This document shows, piece by piece, positions 25,987-35,547 of a stretch of DNA of 42,647 nucleotides. The notes beneath the pieces are model-generated. The model saw nothing but the letters and a program-made list of their open reading frames with translations, ran no database searches and had not been told where the DNA came from. Origin of the DNA: a virus; IMG/VR virus record IMGVR_UViG_3300034062_008255, positions 1 through 42,647 of that record. The stretch is one strand, 5' to 3'. Within the stretch, counting starts at the first letter, position 1, and each line of letters begins with the position of its first letter. The translations under genes were made by a program, and so were the position numbers.

Positions 25987-28900
25987 ATGGCTGATAATGC
26001 AAGATTTCATAATAAGCTACATAGAAGAAATCACCATTCTATTGCTACACCAAACTACCCTGATTCTGGTACTGATCCTATAGCTTCTAAGGAAGAGCCA
26101 TTTCAGGGTGATTTGGTTGTTAATGCCACGGTAAGTGCTCAAAATTTACATATTAACAGAGACGGCTTTATAGGGAGAGATGTAACAATCATGGGCAATC
26201 TCTCTGTATATGGAGACCAATCATATTTTGAATCATATGTTACCGCTACGAGTTCATTATCAGTAATTAATCACGGTACTGGGCCAGCAATGACGGTACA
26301 GCAAACTGGTGGTAATCAACCTGTAGCGAGATTTTTAGATGCAGATTCGTCAGATGGTGTTGCAGGTCGTAATGCTTTATTAATCGCCAATAACGGTCAA
26401 ATAGTCATTAACGATGTAGCTCCTAAATTAGATCGGAGAGTTACTATTTGTGGTAGTGTAACGGCTTCAGGTAACACTGAATTTCAAGCAGGCAGTGCAA
26501 CCGCTACCCGAACTTTAGCAGCTAACTCAGGTAGAGCGTTTGCAGATGATGCAGCTGCGTTCAACTCTGGTAGAGCCTCAGGAACGAACTCTTTCGCTAT
26601 CAATAACAGTATAGCTGTTGGGCCTTCATCGCATGCGGAAGGAACAGGAAACACTTCCACAGGAACCGCATCCCATGCTGAGGGTAATAATAACCAATCG
26701 ATTGGTGATTTTTCACACACTGAAGGTGCAAATAACCAAGCTATAGGTGAAGGAAGCCATGTAGAGGGGTTAGGAAATGTTGCTTACGGTGTTTATAGCC
26801 ATGCTGAAGGAAATGCAAACATTGCAGATGATCAGTATGCCCACGCTGAAGGTACAACAACACTTGCAACTGGGTTTGGTTCACATAGTGAAGGTGTATC
26901 TACAAGTGCTTTTGGTACTAATGCACACTCTGAGGGTAACCTAACACTTGCACGAGGTAATTTTTCACATTCGGAAGGATTTAGTACATTCGCTATTGGT
27001 GTCAATTCACATTCTGAAGGTCGCGGTACAATAGCACTCGGTGAGGGTTCACATACACTAGGATTTGGTACAAGCGCTTTAGGTATATACACAAATGCTG
27101 AGGGCCTATCTACCATGGCTGTCGGGTTATTCAGTCATACTGAAGGGGTAGGTACGAGTGCTCTCGATGTAGGTGCACATGCTGAAGGTTTGCAAACCCG
27201 AGTTAATAGTGGTGCACATTTCGGACACGCAGAGGGTCAACGCACACAGGTACTTTCATCTTATGGTCACGCCGAAGGTATAGAAACTATTGCAGCGAGC
27301 GGTGCACATGCTGAGGGGTTTAGAACAATAGCTTCTGATATTTACACACACGCAGAAGGGTTCAATACACAAGCAACAAGATTTGCTAGCCATGCTGAAG
27401 GATATGAAACATTTGCAGGTGAGCCACTTCAAGGGTGGGCAACACATAGTGAGGGTATCTACACAAGTGCATTTGGCTTAGGTGCTCATGCTGAAGGGTT
27501 TAGAACTTTAGCACAAGGCACATACGCACACTCCGAAGGTATGCTTACAAGAGCTCTTGGACACAATTCACATGCTGAGGGCAATGATACGGTTGCAGTT
27601 TTAGATGGCTGTAAAACATGGGGTGTACAAACTACTGCATGGGGTGTTTATTCAAACGCAGGTGGCCGTGAGACATTAACAATTGGACCAGCGAGTATGG
27701 CTGTTGGGCGTAACCTAACTACAGGTCCAGATGCGTCCGGTGCGTTTGTAGGTGGGGATGGGTCAAGCGCTTTTGGGTACGCGAGTTTTTCAATAGGCTC
27801 TAATACCTCAGCTGCTGGTAATTTCTCTTACGCAGCAGGTGATACAACTATAGCCACAGGAAGCGGTTCTTACGCGTATGGACGCTTGGCTAATGCAAAA
27901 TTTGATAATTCGTATATATTTGGGGGGGATTACTCGCATACAAAACAGCTAGAAACAACCCGCGTCGGTCAATTCATGGTATCAGCTGCTGGTGGTGCAT
28001 ATTTTCCAGGCTTTGTAGGTATAGGCGACCGTTCAGTTACCAATCAAACAACCTGGAACCAAGGAGTTGATCCCTTATTCTCTAACCTACTGTTTGTTAA
28101 TGGTGGTAATATTAGAGTTCACGGTGTAGATAGATCAACAGCACCATGGGTATCCTTAACAGCAGCAAGTACCGATGGTCAATCACTTTTTGACCTTAGA
28201 AGTGAGTCGGTAGGAGCTAATTATAGTCTCTCTATTGCAGAAAGCGGCAACCCTTTTCCTGGCCCTGCTCACTTCTTAAAATTCTTCGGAGGTAGAACCG
28301 GAGACGCGCAGGCGTTCATTAACGTAAAGGAAGGTGACCCGCTAAGATTCGGGTCGTTCTCTAATTTCTACGGTCAACAATTTAAGGAATATATGCGTGT
28401 TGGCGCTAATGGAAATATAGGCATTGGTATTAATCATCCATATGTCAATAATGTTTATAATATTGAGCCTGTCGCCAAATTAACCGTGAACGGTAGCATT
28501 TCATCAAACAATACTTCTGATGCACGTCAGATACTTTCTGCTGGTGTAGATTTATGGTCGTTAGGTCTTGGTGGTGGTGGTGGTACGTTAACATCTGATA
28601 TTACGACAGATTTAGCAGTTGGGGCATTAACAGCTCTTTCTATTTTAAGAAATGGCGCTACTCTTCAGCATTGTATGGAGCGACTATTAACACAGGTATC
28701 TTTCCCAACTGTAAGTCCTTTTGCATCAGGATCGATGACTGCTTTAATAAACTCTGTAACCATCTCTAACGGTGGACAAGTTGAAGTAGGTGAACAAACA
28801 GCTAGCTTTACAGCTGCATTAAATACTGGTGCCTGGATTGGTAAACTCGTTGGTGGTGTCTGGAATCCATCAGCCTTCCAAATAAATGCGGCTGGGGCAG

Positions 28901-29454
28901 CAAATAATTACCTTTTCTTCGGCGAAGTAAATAATTTAACTAACACTTTACTTACAACAGCAGCAAATATTAATGATGGGACAAATTCATATGCTATTAA
29001 TATTGGGTTTGATGTCGGTGCTCAACCAATAAATAGTAAGAGTGTGCTACAACCTGCATTTGGTCCAGGTAGAGCACCAGGAACCATGACAATTACAGGA
29101 AAAAGAAAATTATTTTATAGCAATGATACTTCTGCATCTGCACCAGCTGATTCATCGGCTATTCGTGGATTAACAGGGGTGATAGGAAGCGGTAGTACAT
29201 GGCCTGCTAACGGAACAACATTCGATATTCCGATTTATGCGGGTACAAAACGAATTGTAATCACTTATCCAACAACCTTTGGCGTAATATCCGAAGTGAG
29301 AAACGGCCTAGGCTTTAACGTAACAGGAGACTTTACACAAACAACGGTATCGGTAAATGGAGCTAATAGTTTATTCCCAACTAACTATTATGTGTATACA
29401 TATTTAGCTGTGGGTACCTTTACGTCCAATGAAACATATAGTGTAATAGTATAA
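25987..29454 (+). CDS. Large trimeric tail fibre with YadA-head-like repeats
   Basis: A 1155-residue protein. The N-terminal ~190 residues are a fibre attachment region (D-P-I-A-S-K-E-E-P-F-Q-G-D). Residues ~214-535 hold about twenty copies of a 14-residue S-H-A-E-G-x-x-T-x-A-x-G unit, the left-handed beta-roll repeat of trimeric YadA/Hep_Hag heads, followed by less regular versions to ~655. Then come beta-rich domains and a C-terminal region (residues ~900-1155) with G-V-I-G-S-G-S-T-W-P. It is likely the long adhesive fibre that binds the host. It opens the rightward structural block, downstream of a TATAAATA box; the downstream genes are closely spaced. Confidence 0.85.
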   Translation: MADNARFHNKLHRRNHHSIATPNYPDSGTDPIASKEEPFQGDLVVNATVSAQNLHINRDGFIGRDVTIMGNLSVYGDQSYFESYVTATSSLSVINHGTGPAMTVQQTGGNQPVARFLDADSSDGVAGRNALLIANNGQIVINDVAPKLDRRVTICGSVTASGNTEFQAGSATATRTLAANSGRAFADDAAAFNSGRASGTNSFAINNSIAVGPSSHAEGTGNTSTGTASHAEGNNNQSIGDFSHTEGANNQAIGEGSHVEGLGNVAYGVYSHAEGNANIADDQYAHAEGTTTLATGFGSHSEGVSTSAFGTNAHSEGNLTLARGNFSHSEGFSTFAIGVNSHSEGRGTIALGEGSHTLGFGTSALGIYTNAEGLSTMAVGLFSHTEGVGTSALDVGAHAEGLQTRVNSGAHFGHAEGQRTQVLSSYGHAEGIETIAASGAHAEGFRTIASDIYTHAEGFNTQATRFASHAEGYETFAGEPLQGWATHSEGIYTSAFGLGAHAEGFRTLAQGTYAHSEGMLTRALGHNSHAEGNDTVAVLDGCKTWGVQTTAWGVYSNAGGRETLTIGPASMAVGRNLTTGPDASGAFVGGDGSSAFGYASFSIGSNTSAAGNFSYAAGDTTIATGSGSYAYGRLANAKFDNSYIFGGDYSHTKQLETTRVGQFMVSAAGGAYFPGFVGIGDRSVTNQTTWNQGVDPLFSNLLFVNGGNIRVHGVDRSTAPWVSLTAASTDGQSLFDLRSESVGANYSLSIAESGNPFPGPAHFLKFFGGRTGDAQAFINVKEGDPLRFGSFSNFYGQQFKEYMRVGANGNIGIGINHPYVNNVYNIEPVAKLTVNGSISSNNTSDARQILSAGVDLWSLGLGGGGGTLTSDITTDLAVGALTALSILRNGATLQHCMERLLTQVSFPTVSPFASGSMTALINSVTISNGGQVEVGEQTASFTAALNTGAWIGKLVGGVWNPSAFQINAAGAANNYLFFGEVNNLTNTLLTTAANINDGTNSYAINIGFDVGAQPINSKSVLQPAFGPGRAPGTMTITGKRKLFYSNDTSASAPADSSAIRGLTGVIGSGSTWPANGTTFDIPIYAGTKRIVITYPTTFGVISEVRNGLGFNVTGDFTQTTVSVNGANSLFPTNYYVYTYLAVGTFTSNETYSVIV
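26629..27590 (+). repeat. Tandem S-H-A-E-G repeat region
   Basis: About twenty imperfect ~42-48 nt units encode S/A-H-A/S/T-E-G followed by T-x-A-x-G. Codon choice differs between units, so they are old repeats kept at the protein level. Such regions are prone to recombination and copy-number change. Confidence 0.85.
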
Positions 29455-29458
29455 TATT

Positions 29459-29941
29459 ATGGCATTAACATTCTCACTCTCAAGACCGTTTGCAAGACTT
29501 TCAAATCAGCCTATAGATAATAGTGCTGTTTTTTCATCCTTGTCCTCTTTAACAGCATATGCTGATACAGACCCTATCGCATACCCAGGACAAATAGTGG
29601 CTCTTTCGAGCACAGAAACAGCCTATATTATAGGCAATAACAATAATGCAATAGTTATAGGGTCACCTGTAGCTATTACCGATGTATCTGTTACAAAAAC
29701 GTTTGCAGATGCTGATACCAATAAAATATTTCATTTTAATACTACAACTCAACCCCTATGCGCTATATTTCCTACCTCATTACCTAATGGATTTAATGTA
29801 GCAGTTATGAATACAGGAACAAATAATTTAAGATTGTCTGCAGCGCAACTTAACTCCGTTGGTGTTACCATTGGAGCACAATACGGAGGAGCTTTTATCT
29901 ATAAAGACAACAATCAATTATTCGCTGTAGGGAGGTTATAA
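29459..29941 (+). CDS. Fibre-associated structural protein
   Basis: 160 residues, beta-rich, with no membrane segment. It starts M-A-L-T-F-S-L-S-R-P-F-A-R-L-S and ends with Q-Y-G-G-A-F-I-Y-K-D-N-N-Q-L-F, the segment echoed by the remnant at 872-1021. It follows the large fibre gene after 4 nt and overlaps the next gene by one base. A fibre-tip or cap role is inferred from position. Confidence 0.6.
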   Translation: MALTFSLSRPFARLSNQPIDNSAVFSSLSSLTAYADTDPIAYPGQIVALSSTETAYIIGNNNNAIVIGSPVAITDVSVTKTFADADTNKIFHFNTTTQPLCAIFPTSLPNGFNVAVMNTGTNNLRLSAAQLNSVGVTIGAQYGGAFIYKDNNQLFAVGRL

Positions 29942-30171
29942 TGTTTCATAATAAACAGGCTCTTATAGGTCTCTACGCTGGATCTTCTCCTACTGGTGTT
30001 GTATTAACCGGGTTTAGTGTAACTACCACATCGGGAAATATTTCGGTAGATTGGGGCGACGGCACTTCTGATTCTTTAAACTCTATTACACCAGTGAATC
30101 ATACCTTTTATTGTCCAGACTATTCTGCTCCTCTAAGCACTTTTTGGAATAATATAAACCCCTGTGTTTAA
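29941..30171 (+). CDS. Stand-alone PKD-like domain protein
   Basis: 76 residues. The core T-T-T-S-G-N-I-S-V-D-W-G-D-G-T carries the W-G-D-G-T signature of PKD domains, beta-sandwiches used as spacers and binders. The sequence from F-S-V-T-T-T-S-G-N onwards is clearly paralogous to residues ~103-157 of the protein at 41951, down to the closing F-W-x-N-I-x-P-C. Start ATG overlaps the previous stop (TAATG). Likely an accessory fibre or decoration protein. Confidence 0.65.
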   Translation: MFHNKQALIGLYAGSSPTGVVLTGFSVTTTSGNISVDWGDGTSDSLNSITPVNHTFYCPDYSAPLSTFWNNINPCV

Positions 30172-30177
30172 TAAATA
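30170..30177 (+). promoter_or_regulatory. T4-late-like box AATAAATA
   Basis: AATAAATA overlaps the stop of 29941-30171 and ends 6 nt before the ATG of the next fibre gene. Confidence 0.55.
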
Positions 30178-30183
30178 ATATAG

Positions 30184-32493
30184 ATGGCTACAAAAAAATT
30201 TACACAATTTTCAACAGCAACACCTCTTACTACAGGAGATTATATTGTGGGGTATAAAGAGGATGGGTCTGAAGAATTAAAAGCAACTGTAAAACAAATA
30301 ATCGATCTTGTACAAGATTCAGACAATCAGACTCTTTTATTTGATCAAAATTCTAAAAATCTTTCTATAACTTCTGGTAATACCGTTTCTTTATCTTCAT
30401 TTACAGCAAATACAGACTTTGATTCTTATAAAACTAATGTTGCTTCTGCTACAGCAACACTTTTACCTACCACAATATATCAAGAAGCATCAGGTTTTTG
30501 GCAAGCTGCCTCTACTGCAACAAGTCAAGCTTCTGCAAATACAATTTTAGCAGGAGGAAATACAAGAGGCGCCATTACAACAATAGGTACAAATGATGCT
30601 TTTAATTTTAGATTAGAAACAAACAATACAACCAGAATTAACATTCTCTCAAGCGGTTTTGTAGGAATCGGAACAGCAAATAATGATAGCAGAGTAACTG
30701 AAAGATTAACTGTAGATGGGAATATTAATTTAAGAGAAACTGGTACAGAAACAAGATTTATTGAAATCGGAACAGGAAGAACAGGTAATGGAAATTCTTA
30801 TGTTGATCTCATTGGGGATGCTGTACATCTTGATTTTGGAACTAGAATTCTCAGAGAAGATACAGGTCCAAACGCAAACTCTTATATTCGGCACAGAGGT
30901 ACAGGTAATTTAATTTTAGATGTTATGAATACCGGTAGCTTAAAGTTTTTTACAGCTAGTGCAGAAAGAGGAACAATAGATTCTGTGGGTAATTTTAGCT
31001 TTGGAAATGTTCTTCCAAATGAAAGATTAACAGTTTCGGGTAACATTTCTGCAACAGGTGTGGTATATGCTCAAGAAGGAAACTCCACCCAATGGAATTT
31101 AGCATCAAATACAGCAATAAATTACACCCATGCTAATTTCTTACCTTTAACAGGCGGGATAATATCCGGAGAAACAAGAATTAATAACAACTTAACAGTT
31201 TGGGGTAATATATCAGCTACAGGCACTACAACATTTGCTAATACAGTGTTTTCTACTACAAGTGCTTTGAGTGTTGTTCATATTGGTTCTGGACCAGCCA
31301 TATGGGTAGGTAATAACGGAGATGGAGATATTGCTTCATTCTATGATATTGACTCTGATGTAGAAGTATTGCATGTTGGGGGAAACACTGGATCTTTTCC
31401 AAATGTTGGTGTAAAAACAAGTACCCCAAATAAAGACTTTACAGTAAATGGTGAAATAAGTGCATCTAATACAATTTATGATAACGTAGGCAATTCTACT
31501 CAGTGGAATCAAGCTTATACCACCGTTCAGAGTAATTCAGCATTTTGGGAAGAGTCTGCTGAAATTTTACCCACAGTTACAAATTACCTTTCTACTAATA
31601 ACGTTTTAATATCTTCTTTAGAAGTTAATGCTTTTTCGACCTTTAAGAATAAATTGTTAGTAAGTGGTCAGGTTATTGGGGGCGCTCTACCGGAAGGATT
31701 TTCAGACATTAATCCTTTTGTGGGTATTCAATTATATTCACAGTTTGGATCTTCTGAAGCAGAACATAACGGGAATATACTAATGAATAGATCTAGCAAC
31801 AGCGGAGCTATTAGTAATAATATTCGCTTTCAAAAAAGTAGAGGAAATTTGACAGACCCATTAACTATTCAAAATAATGATAGATTGGGCGGAATAACAT
31901 TTACTGGGTATCTTTCTTCAGCATCTACTAGTTTTACAAGAAATACATATACAGCAGCAGATATAAATGTTTTTGTTGATAAGACTCCGTCTGTTGCATT
32001 AAGTTCTGTCCCAGGTAGATTGTCTTTTTCGACAACAACTTCAGGGAATACTATACCGACAGAAAGACTGGTTATAAATTCTGATGGATTGGTTGGAATC
32101 GGTACAATAAATCCTAATAGCACTTTGACTGTTGTTGGAACGGTTAGCACCTCTCAACACGGAGATTCAACCCAATGGAATCAAGCTTATAATGTTACGA
32201 CAGCTTATCAAAGTGCTTCTAGTTCTTTTACCACTAATACAGACTTTGATTCTTATAAGACTAATGTTGCTTCTGCTACAGCAACTTTATTACCTCTTGC
32301 TGGGGGCACTCTTACAGGTAACTTAACAGTTAATGGAACAGTTAGTGCTTCAAGTACAATATTTAGTGCTGGCAGAAGAGCAGTAACCACTAACACCACA
32401 ACAGTTCCCGGAACCAGTGCAGTTACTAGTATCTTAGCTGTTTCTGCTTTACCTGTTGTTCAAGAAACAGGAGTATTATATATTGTAATATAA
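30184..32493 (+). CDS. Tail-fibre protein
   Basis: 769 residues. It begins with M-A-T-K-K-F-T-Q-F, T-T-G-D-Y-I-V-G-Y and L-K-A-T-V-K-Q-I-I, the common fibre N-terminal domain. The rest is a long beta-rich shaft with repeats: N-S-T-Q-W-N-x-A occurs three times, short T-V-x-G-x-I-S units recur, and a 50-nt block is repeated almost exactly at both ends of the gene (30409 and 32236). The last ~40 residues end in V-V-Q-E-T-G-V-L-Y-I-V-I. It probably forms a trimeric side fibre. Confidence 0.8.
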   Translation: MATKKFTQFSTATPLTTGDYIVGYKEDGSEELKATVKQIIDLVQDSDNQTLLFDQNSKNLSITSGNTVSLSSFTANTDFDSYKTNVASATATLLPTTIYQEASGFWQAASTATSQASANTILAGGNTRGAITTIGTNDAFNFRLETNNTTRINILSSGFVGIGTANNDSRVTERLTVDGNINLRETGTETRFIEIGTGRTGNGNSYVDLIGDAVHLDFGTRILREDTGPNANSYIRHRGTGNLILDVMNTGSLKFFTASAERGTIDSVGNFSFGNVLPNERLTVSGNISATGVVYAQEGNSTQWNLASNTAINYTHANFLPLTGGIISGETRINNNLTVWGNISATGTTTFANTVFSTTSALSVVHIGSGPAIWVGNNGDGDIASFYDIDSDVEVLHVGGNTGSFPNVGVKTSTPNKDFTVNGEISASNTIYDNVGNSTQWNQAYTTVQSNSAFWEESAEILPTVTNYLSTNNVLISSLEVNAFSTFKNKLLVSGQVIGGALPEGFSDINPFVGIQLYSQFGSSEAEHNGNILMNRSSNSGAISNNIRFQKSRGNLTDPLTIQNNDRLGGITFTGYLSSASTSFTRNTYTAADINVFVDKTPSVALSSVPGRLSFSTTTSGNTIPTERLVINSDGLVGIGTINPNSTLTVVGTVSTSQHGDSTQWNQAYNVTTAYQSASSSFTTNTDFDSYKTNVASATATLLPLAGGTLTGNLTVNGTVSASSTIFSAGRRAVTTNTTTVPGTSAVTSILAVSALPVVQETGVLYIVI
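30409..30458 (+). repeat. 50-nt direct repeat, copy 1
   Basis: This block differs from 32236-32285 in one base. Both copies are in frame and encode N-T-D-F-D-S-Y-K-T-N-V-A-S-A-T-A. The near identity suggests a recent duplication or gene conversion inside the fibre gene. Confidence 0.8.
32236..32285 (+). repeat. 50-nt direct repeat, copy 2
   Basis: Second copy of the block at 30409-30458, near the 3' end of the same gene. Confidence 0.8.
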
Positions 32494-32494
32494 T

Positions 32495-33067
32495 ATGCAG
32501 CTTCAAACTTCTAAATCTATATCTTATAGTAATAAGAATGCCAAAGAAGTTTGGTTAAATGGCTCTAAACTTTGGTCTAATCTAGTTGTCAATGGAGATT
32601 TTTCTAATGTTTCTGGAATGACTAGTAATGTTACTAATTGGTGGGGAAGAGCAGTTCCTTTTGGATGGGGAACAGCTAGAAATGTATCTACAAATGATTT
32701 TGTGGTGTTACAGTCTGCTACTACTGTTGGTGTTTATTATGCAAATCTTAATGTTCTATCAAGATCTCCAGCGGAAACAGGAGGGGTGTTACCTTTTTTT
32801 CAAGACTTCGTAATGCCAGTAACTTCTAATATTACTTTGACATTTTTTGCGTCTAATCCTTTTAATGCTAATAATTGGAGTCTTGGATGTAACATAGTAA
32901 ATGCTACCACCTCAACTACTTTGGCAAATACAAGTATAACTACCCCTCAAACAGTTACTCTATCAGCTTCAAATGTTCCTGCTGGAAACACTATACGCAT
33001 TAATTTTTGGAAAGGGGCGGCTGCTCATTCCCCAGGAATTACAAATGTTTTTGTAACATTGAATTAA
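32495..33067 (+). CDS. Carbohydrate-binding-like structural protein
   Basis: 190 residues, beta-rich. L-V-V-N-G-D-F-S-N-V-S-G resembles the opening of galactose-binding-like/CBM beta-sandwiches, which often carry N-G-D-F. The end (N-T-I-R-I-N-F-W-K-G) suits the last strand of such a fold. It begins 1 nt after the fibre gene stop and is probably a fibre-tip glycan binder. No catalytic residues seen. Confidence 0.55.
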   Translation: MQLQTSKSISYSNKNAKEVWLNGSKLWSNLVVNGDFSNVSGMTSNVTNWWGRAVPFGWGTARNVSTNDFVVLQSATTVGVYYANLNVLSRSPAETGGVLPFFQDFVMPVTSNITLTFFASNPFNANNWSLGCNIVNATTSTTLANTSITTPQTVTLSASNVPAGNTIRINFWKGAAAHSPGITNVFVTLN

Positions 33068-33109
33068 TACATTATAAAGTTAAACAATCTTGTAAATTAA
33101 CCAATTGTT

Positions 33110-33117
33110 TATAAATA
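33110..33117 (+). promoter_or_regulatory. T4-late-like box TATAAATA
   Basis: A perfect TATAAATA ending 6 nt before the ATG of the leucine-rich-repeat fibre gene. Confidence 0.6.
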
Positions 33118-33123
33118 ATTGAG

Positions 33124-34371
33124 ATGGCAACAACCTCCATATCCATAACTCCACAATTTGGAAACAATACAGTTACAGAAATTAACTGTGGATCAAGTTC
33201 TCCAAGACTGAGTGGAACTATTGATTTATCTGCTTTTCCTAATTTAACGGGATTTCGTTGTATTAATAACCACATTACAGCTATCAGTGGTTATGAGAAT
33301 AATGCAAATTTAACTTTTATAAATCTTGGTACTAATAAAATTACAGGAAATTTACCATCTTTTGCAGGAACTCCTAATTTAGGTACTGCTGTGTATAGTA
33401 ATAATTTATATTCAGGAACTATTCAAAATTATAATTCTCAATTAAAAAACTTCCAATGCCTTAATAATAATCTTTCTGGGAGAATTCCTGATTTAACCAA
33501 TACTAATGGTTGGACTAACTTTTTGGTTCATGATAATAATCTTACAGGACCAATTCCACCATCTTTAAGCAATCAAGTTGCTATGTTGGTATTTTCTTGT
33601 TATTCAAACCCTTTAACAGGTTCTATTCCTAATATTAATTCTTGTACAAAGTTACAAAGGTTTTTATTAGCTTCATGTAATTTAACAGGCTCTATACCAA
33701 ATCTAACAAATAATGTAGATCTCACGGAGTGCTGGTTTCATAATAATCTTTTAACAGGCTCTATACCAAGCCTTAGTGCAAATACCGAATTAGAAAAATT
33801 TTTTTGCTATAATCAACGGGGAACAACATCTAAACTATCAGGCTTTGCTGGTGGTTCTGTTTCTAATACTCTTGGAGAATTTCAAGCGCAAAATAATCAA
33901 CTAACCCGAACTACAGTAAACACTATTCTATCAACATTTGATGCAACAACAAGAACTGCAGACCCAAGAATCCTTATTTTAGGTGGTACAGGAAATTTTG
34001 CTCCAAGCTATACAGGTGGGTTTACTACTACATTAACCGGTTCGAATTTTACTACTCTCGGTACAACTGTTACAGCTAATGTAACAAACCACAATCACCC
34101 AAATGGTAGTCTAGTGACAATCACAGGTCTTCAAAGTGTATTTACAGGAACATTTGCTATATCTTCTATTAATGCAAATCAGTTTAGATATACTGTAGCA
34201 ACAGATTCACCAACTCTTGTTACAGGCACAGGAACAGCTACTATGAGAAGAACTACTAATGCTAATGATGGATTTAGATTTTATCAGAATTTAGCTAGAT
34301 TTGGAAGACTTGCAACTGTACAATCAGGGCTAAGTGGATTTCCATGGGATGTGACTGTTAACTTACCATAA
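33124..34371 (+). CDS. Leucine-rich-repeat tail/receptor-binding protein
   Basis: 415 residues. Residues ~30-260 are about nine leucine-rich repeats of the L-x-x-x-x-x-x-N-x-L-T/S-G-x-I-P type, for example N-N-L-S-G-R-I-P-D-L, N-N-L-T-G-P-I-P-P-S-L and L-T-G-S-I-P-N-L. This is the plant-type repeat, seen rarely in phages. The C-terminal ~110 residues are a different beta-rich domain with T-V-T-A-N-V-T-N-H-N-H-P-N-G. The curved LRR surface is a likely receptor-binding site. No signal peptide; it is placed in the fibre block downstream of its own TATAAATA box. Confidence 0.8.
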   Translation: MATTSISITPQFGNNTVTEINCGSSSPRLSGTIDLSAFPNLTGFRCINNHITAISGYENNANLTFINLGTNKITGNLPSFAGTPNLGTAVYSNNLYSGTIQNYNSQLKNFQCLNNNLSGRIPDLTNTNGWTNFLVHDNNLTGPIPPSLSNQVAMLVFSCYSNPLTGSIPNINSCTKLQRFLLASCNLTGSIPNLTNNVDLTECWFHNNLLTGSIPSLSANTELEKFFCYNQRGTTSKLSGFAGGSVSNTLGEFQAQNNQLTRTTVNTILSTFDATTRTADPRILILGGTGNFAPSYTGGFTTTLTGSNFTTLGTTVTANVTNHNHPNGSLVTITGLQSVFTGTFAISSINANQFRYTVATDSPTLVTGTGTATMRRTTNANDGFRFYQNLARFGRLATVQSGLSGFPWDVTVNLP

Positions 34372-34375
34372 TATT

Positions 34376-34609
34376 ATGATTAATGTATATTCAAAAGCAG
34401 CGGTTGAAGTCGATCAAGATAAATGGATTCTACTTTATCAAGAGAGTTCTAAAGAGATTCTTATGGAGCCTCAACAATGTGGAGGTCTTTGGACAGTTGT
34501 AGAAACTTTAGCAGTTGCAGATACCAAAGAAGAATTGGATCAGTATATTGTGGACAATGGGTTAAAGTATCCGGAGCGCGATTTATCGTCCTTTGAGGTA
34601 CTTGAATAA
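34376..34609 (+). CDS. Hypothetical protein
   Basis: 77 residues, acidic, soluble (W-I-L-L-Y-Q-E-S-S-K-E-I-L, then A-D-T-K-E-E-L-D-Q-Y-I). No family. It begins 4 nt after the LRR gene, and its end overlaps the convergent Nudix gene by 27 nt. Confidence 0.55.
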   Translation: MINVYSKAAVEVDQDKWILLYQESSKEILMEPQQCGGLWTVVETLAVADTKEELDQYIVDNGLKYPERDLSSFEVLE

Positions 34610-34978
34610 TTCTGCTATAGCCTGTCGAACAGACTTCGAAAGCTTTATTTTTTTAAGCTCTGCTATTTGAATCCATCGATAATCAATATGTTCAGAGGAT
34701 AGAATTGGAATAAATTCTTTTTTTATTTTCATTAAAAAAGAAAAACATTTACCCTTTGTATCAGGTTTTATATATTTAAAATAACCTAAAATTTCTCCTT
34801 TGGGTATTACACCTATTTCTTCCATACACTCTCTCATTGCTGTCTCTTTAGGTTCTTCATATAATTCAGCATGACCCCCGGGAAACGTCCAATTTTTATT
34901 TGGTTTTTGGAGCAATAAAACCTTATTAGATGTTGTCAAAAAAATAAATCCCGCTCCTTCAAATTGGCTTTCTTGCAT
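34583..34978 (-). CDS. Nudix hydrolase
   Basis: 131 residues from the ATG at 34978. The complete Nudix box G-x5-E-x7-R-E-x-x-E-E-x-G occupies residues 35-56 (G-H-A-E-L-Y-E ... A-M-R-E-C-M-E-E-I-G). It hydrolyses nucleoside diphosphates linked to another group, for example oxidised dNTPs, ADP-ribose or capped RNA; the exact substrate cannot be read. I prefer this ATG over a TTG at 35014 because TATAAATT lies 5 nt upstream. It is divergent from 35035-35547. Confidence 0.85.
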   Translation of the reverse strand: MQESQFEGAGFIFLTTSNKVLLLQKPNKNWTFPGGHAELYEEPKETAMRECMEEIGVIPKGEILGYFKYIKPDTKGKCFSFLMKIKKEFIPILSSEHIDYRWIQIAELKKIKLSKSVRQAIAELFKYLKGR

Positions 34979-35034
34979 AAAATAATTTATAGCTTGATAA
35001 TACCTAAAATTCAACTATTATTGATATTAGACAA

Positions 35035-35547
35035 ATGATTAAAAAACTTAAAAGCAGCATTAACTCTGTTAGACCTCCAGATTGGTTGGGTTATAAATCT
35101 ACTTGGCAAGACCGTGTTGGTTGGTTTATTCAGGACGAAATTATTAGACGCATTCCTTATCAGATTAGAGAATTTTATTGGATGAAGGTTAAGACCATCT
35201 GGGCACCTAAGCATTCTCGAATCCGCAAGGCAGTACCTCGTCATTGGATGGACCTTGATCATGTTCTTCAAGAAGTTAATTTTGAGATTATCAAATCTTT
35301 TTACGAAGATGAATATAAGGCAGGGATCGTAGACTGGGAAGGTACAGGTGGGGATGCTTTAAAATTTACTACATGGCTTGAGTGGGCTTATATCTATATT
35401 ACCTCATACCGCAAAGTACTAGAGAAGCAAATTGGCAATGCCTATCCTAACTACAAGAAGGTTGAAAAGCTGGAACAGGAAATGGAAGATAAAGACACTA
35501 AGGTTTTAATCGAGCTTGTTAAGTGGCGGAGGCATCTCTGGACATGA
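35035..35547 (+). CDS. Hypothetical phage protein
   Basis: 170 residues, rich in aromatic and charged residues (D-R-V-G-W-F-I-Q-D-E-I-I-R-R-I-P-Y, ending L-I-E-L-V-K-W-R-R-H-L-W-T). I recognise the general type from myovirus genomes but not a function. The stop overlaps the next start by ATGA. Confidence 0.65.
   Translation: MIKKLKSSINSVRPPDWLGYKSTWQDRVGWFIQDEIIRRIPYQIREFYWMKVKTIWAPKHSRIRKAVPRHWMDLDHVLQEVNFEIIKSFYEDEYKAGIVDWEGTGGDALKFTTWLEWAYIYITSYRKVLEKQIGNAYPNYKKVEKLEQEMEDKDTKVLIELVKWRRHLWT

Noticed and set aside
26484-27116. Long open frames opposite the S-H-A-E-G repeats
   Set aside because: They are mirror frames produced by the repeated codons and have Pro/Ser/Val-rich repeats without start signals.
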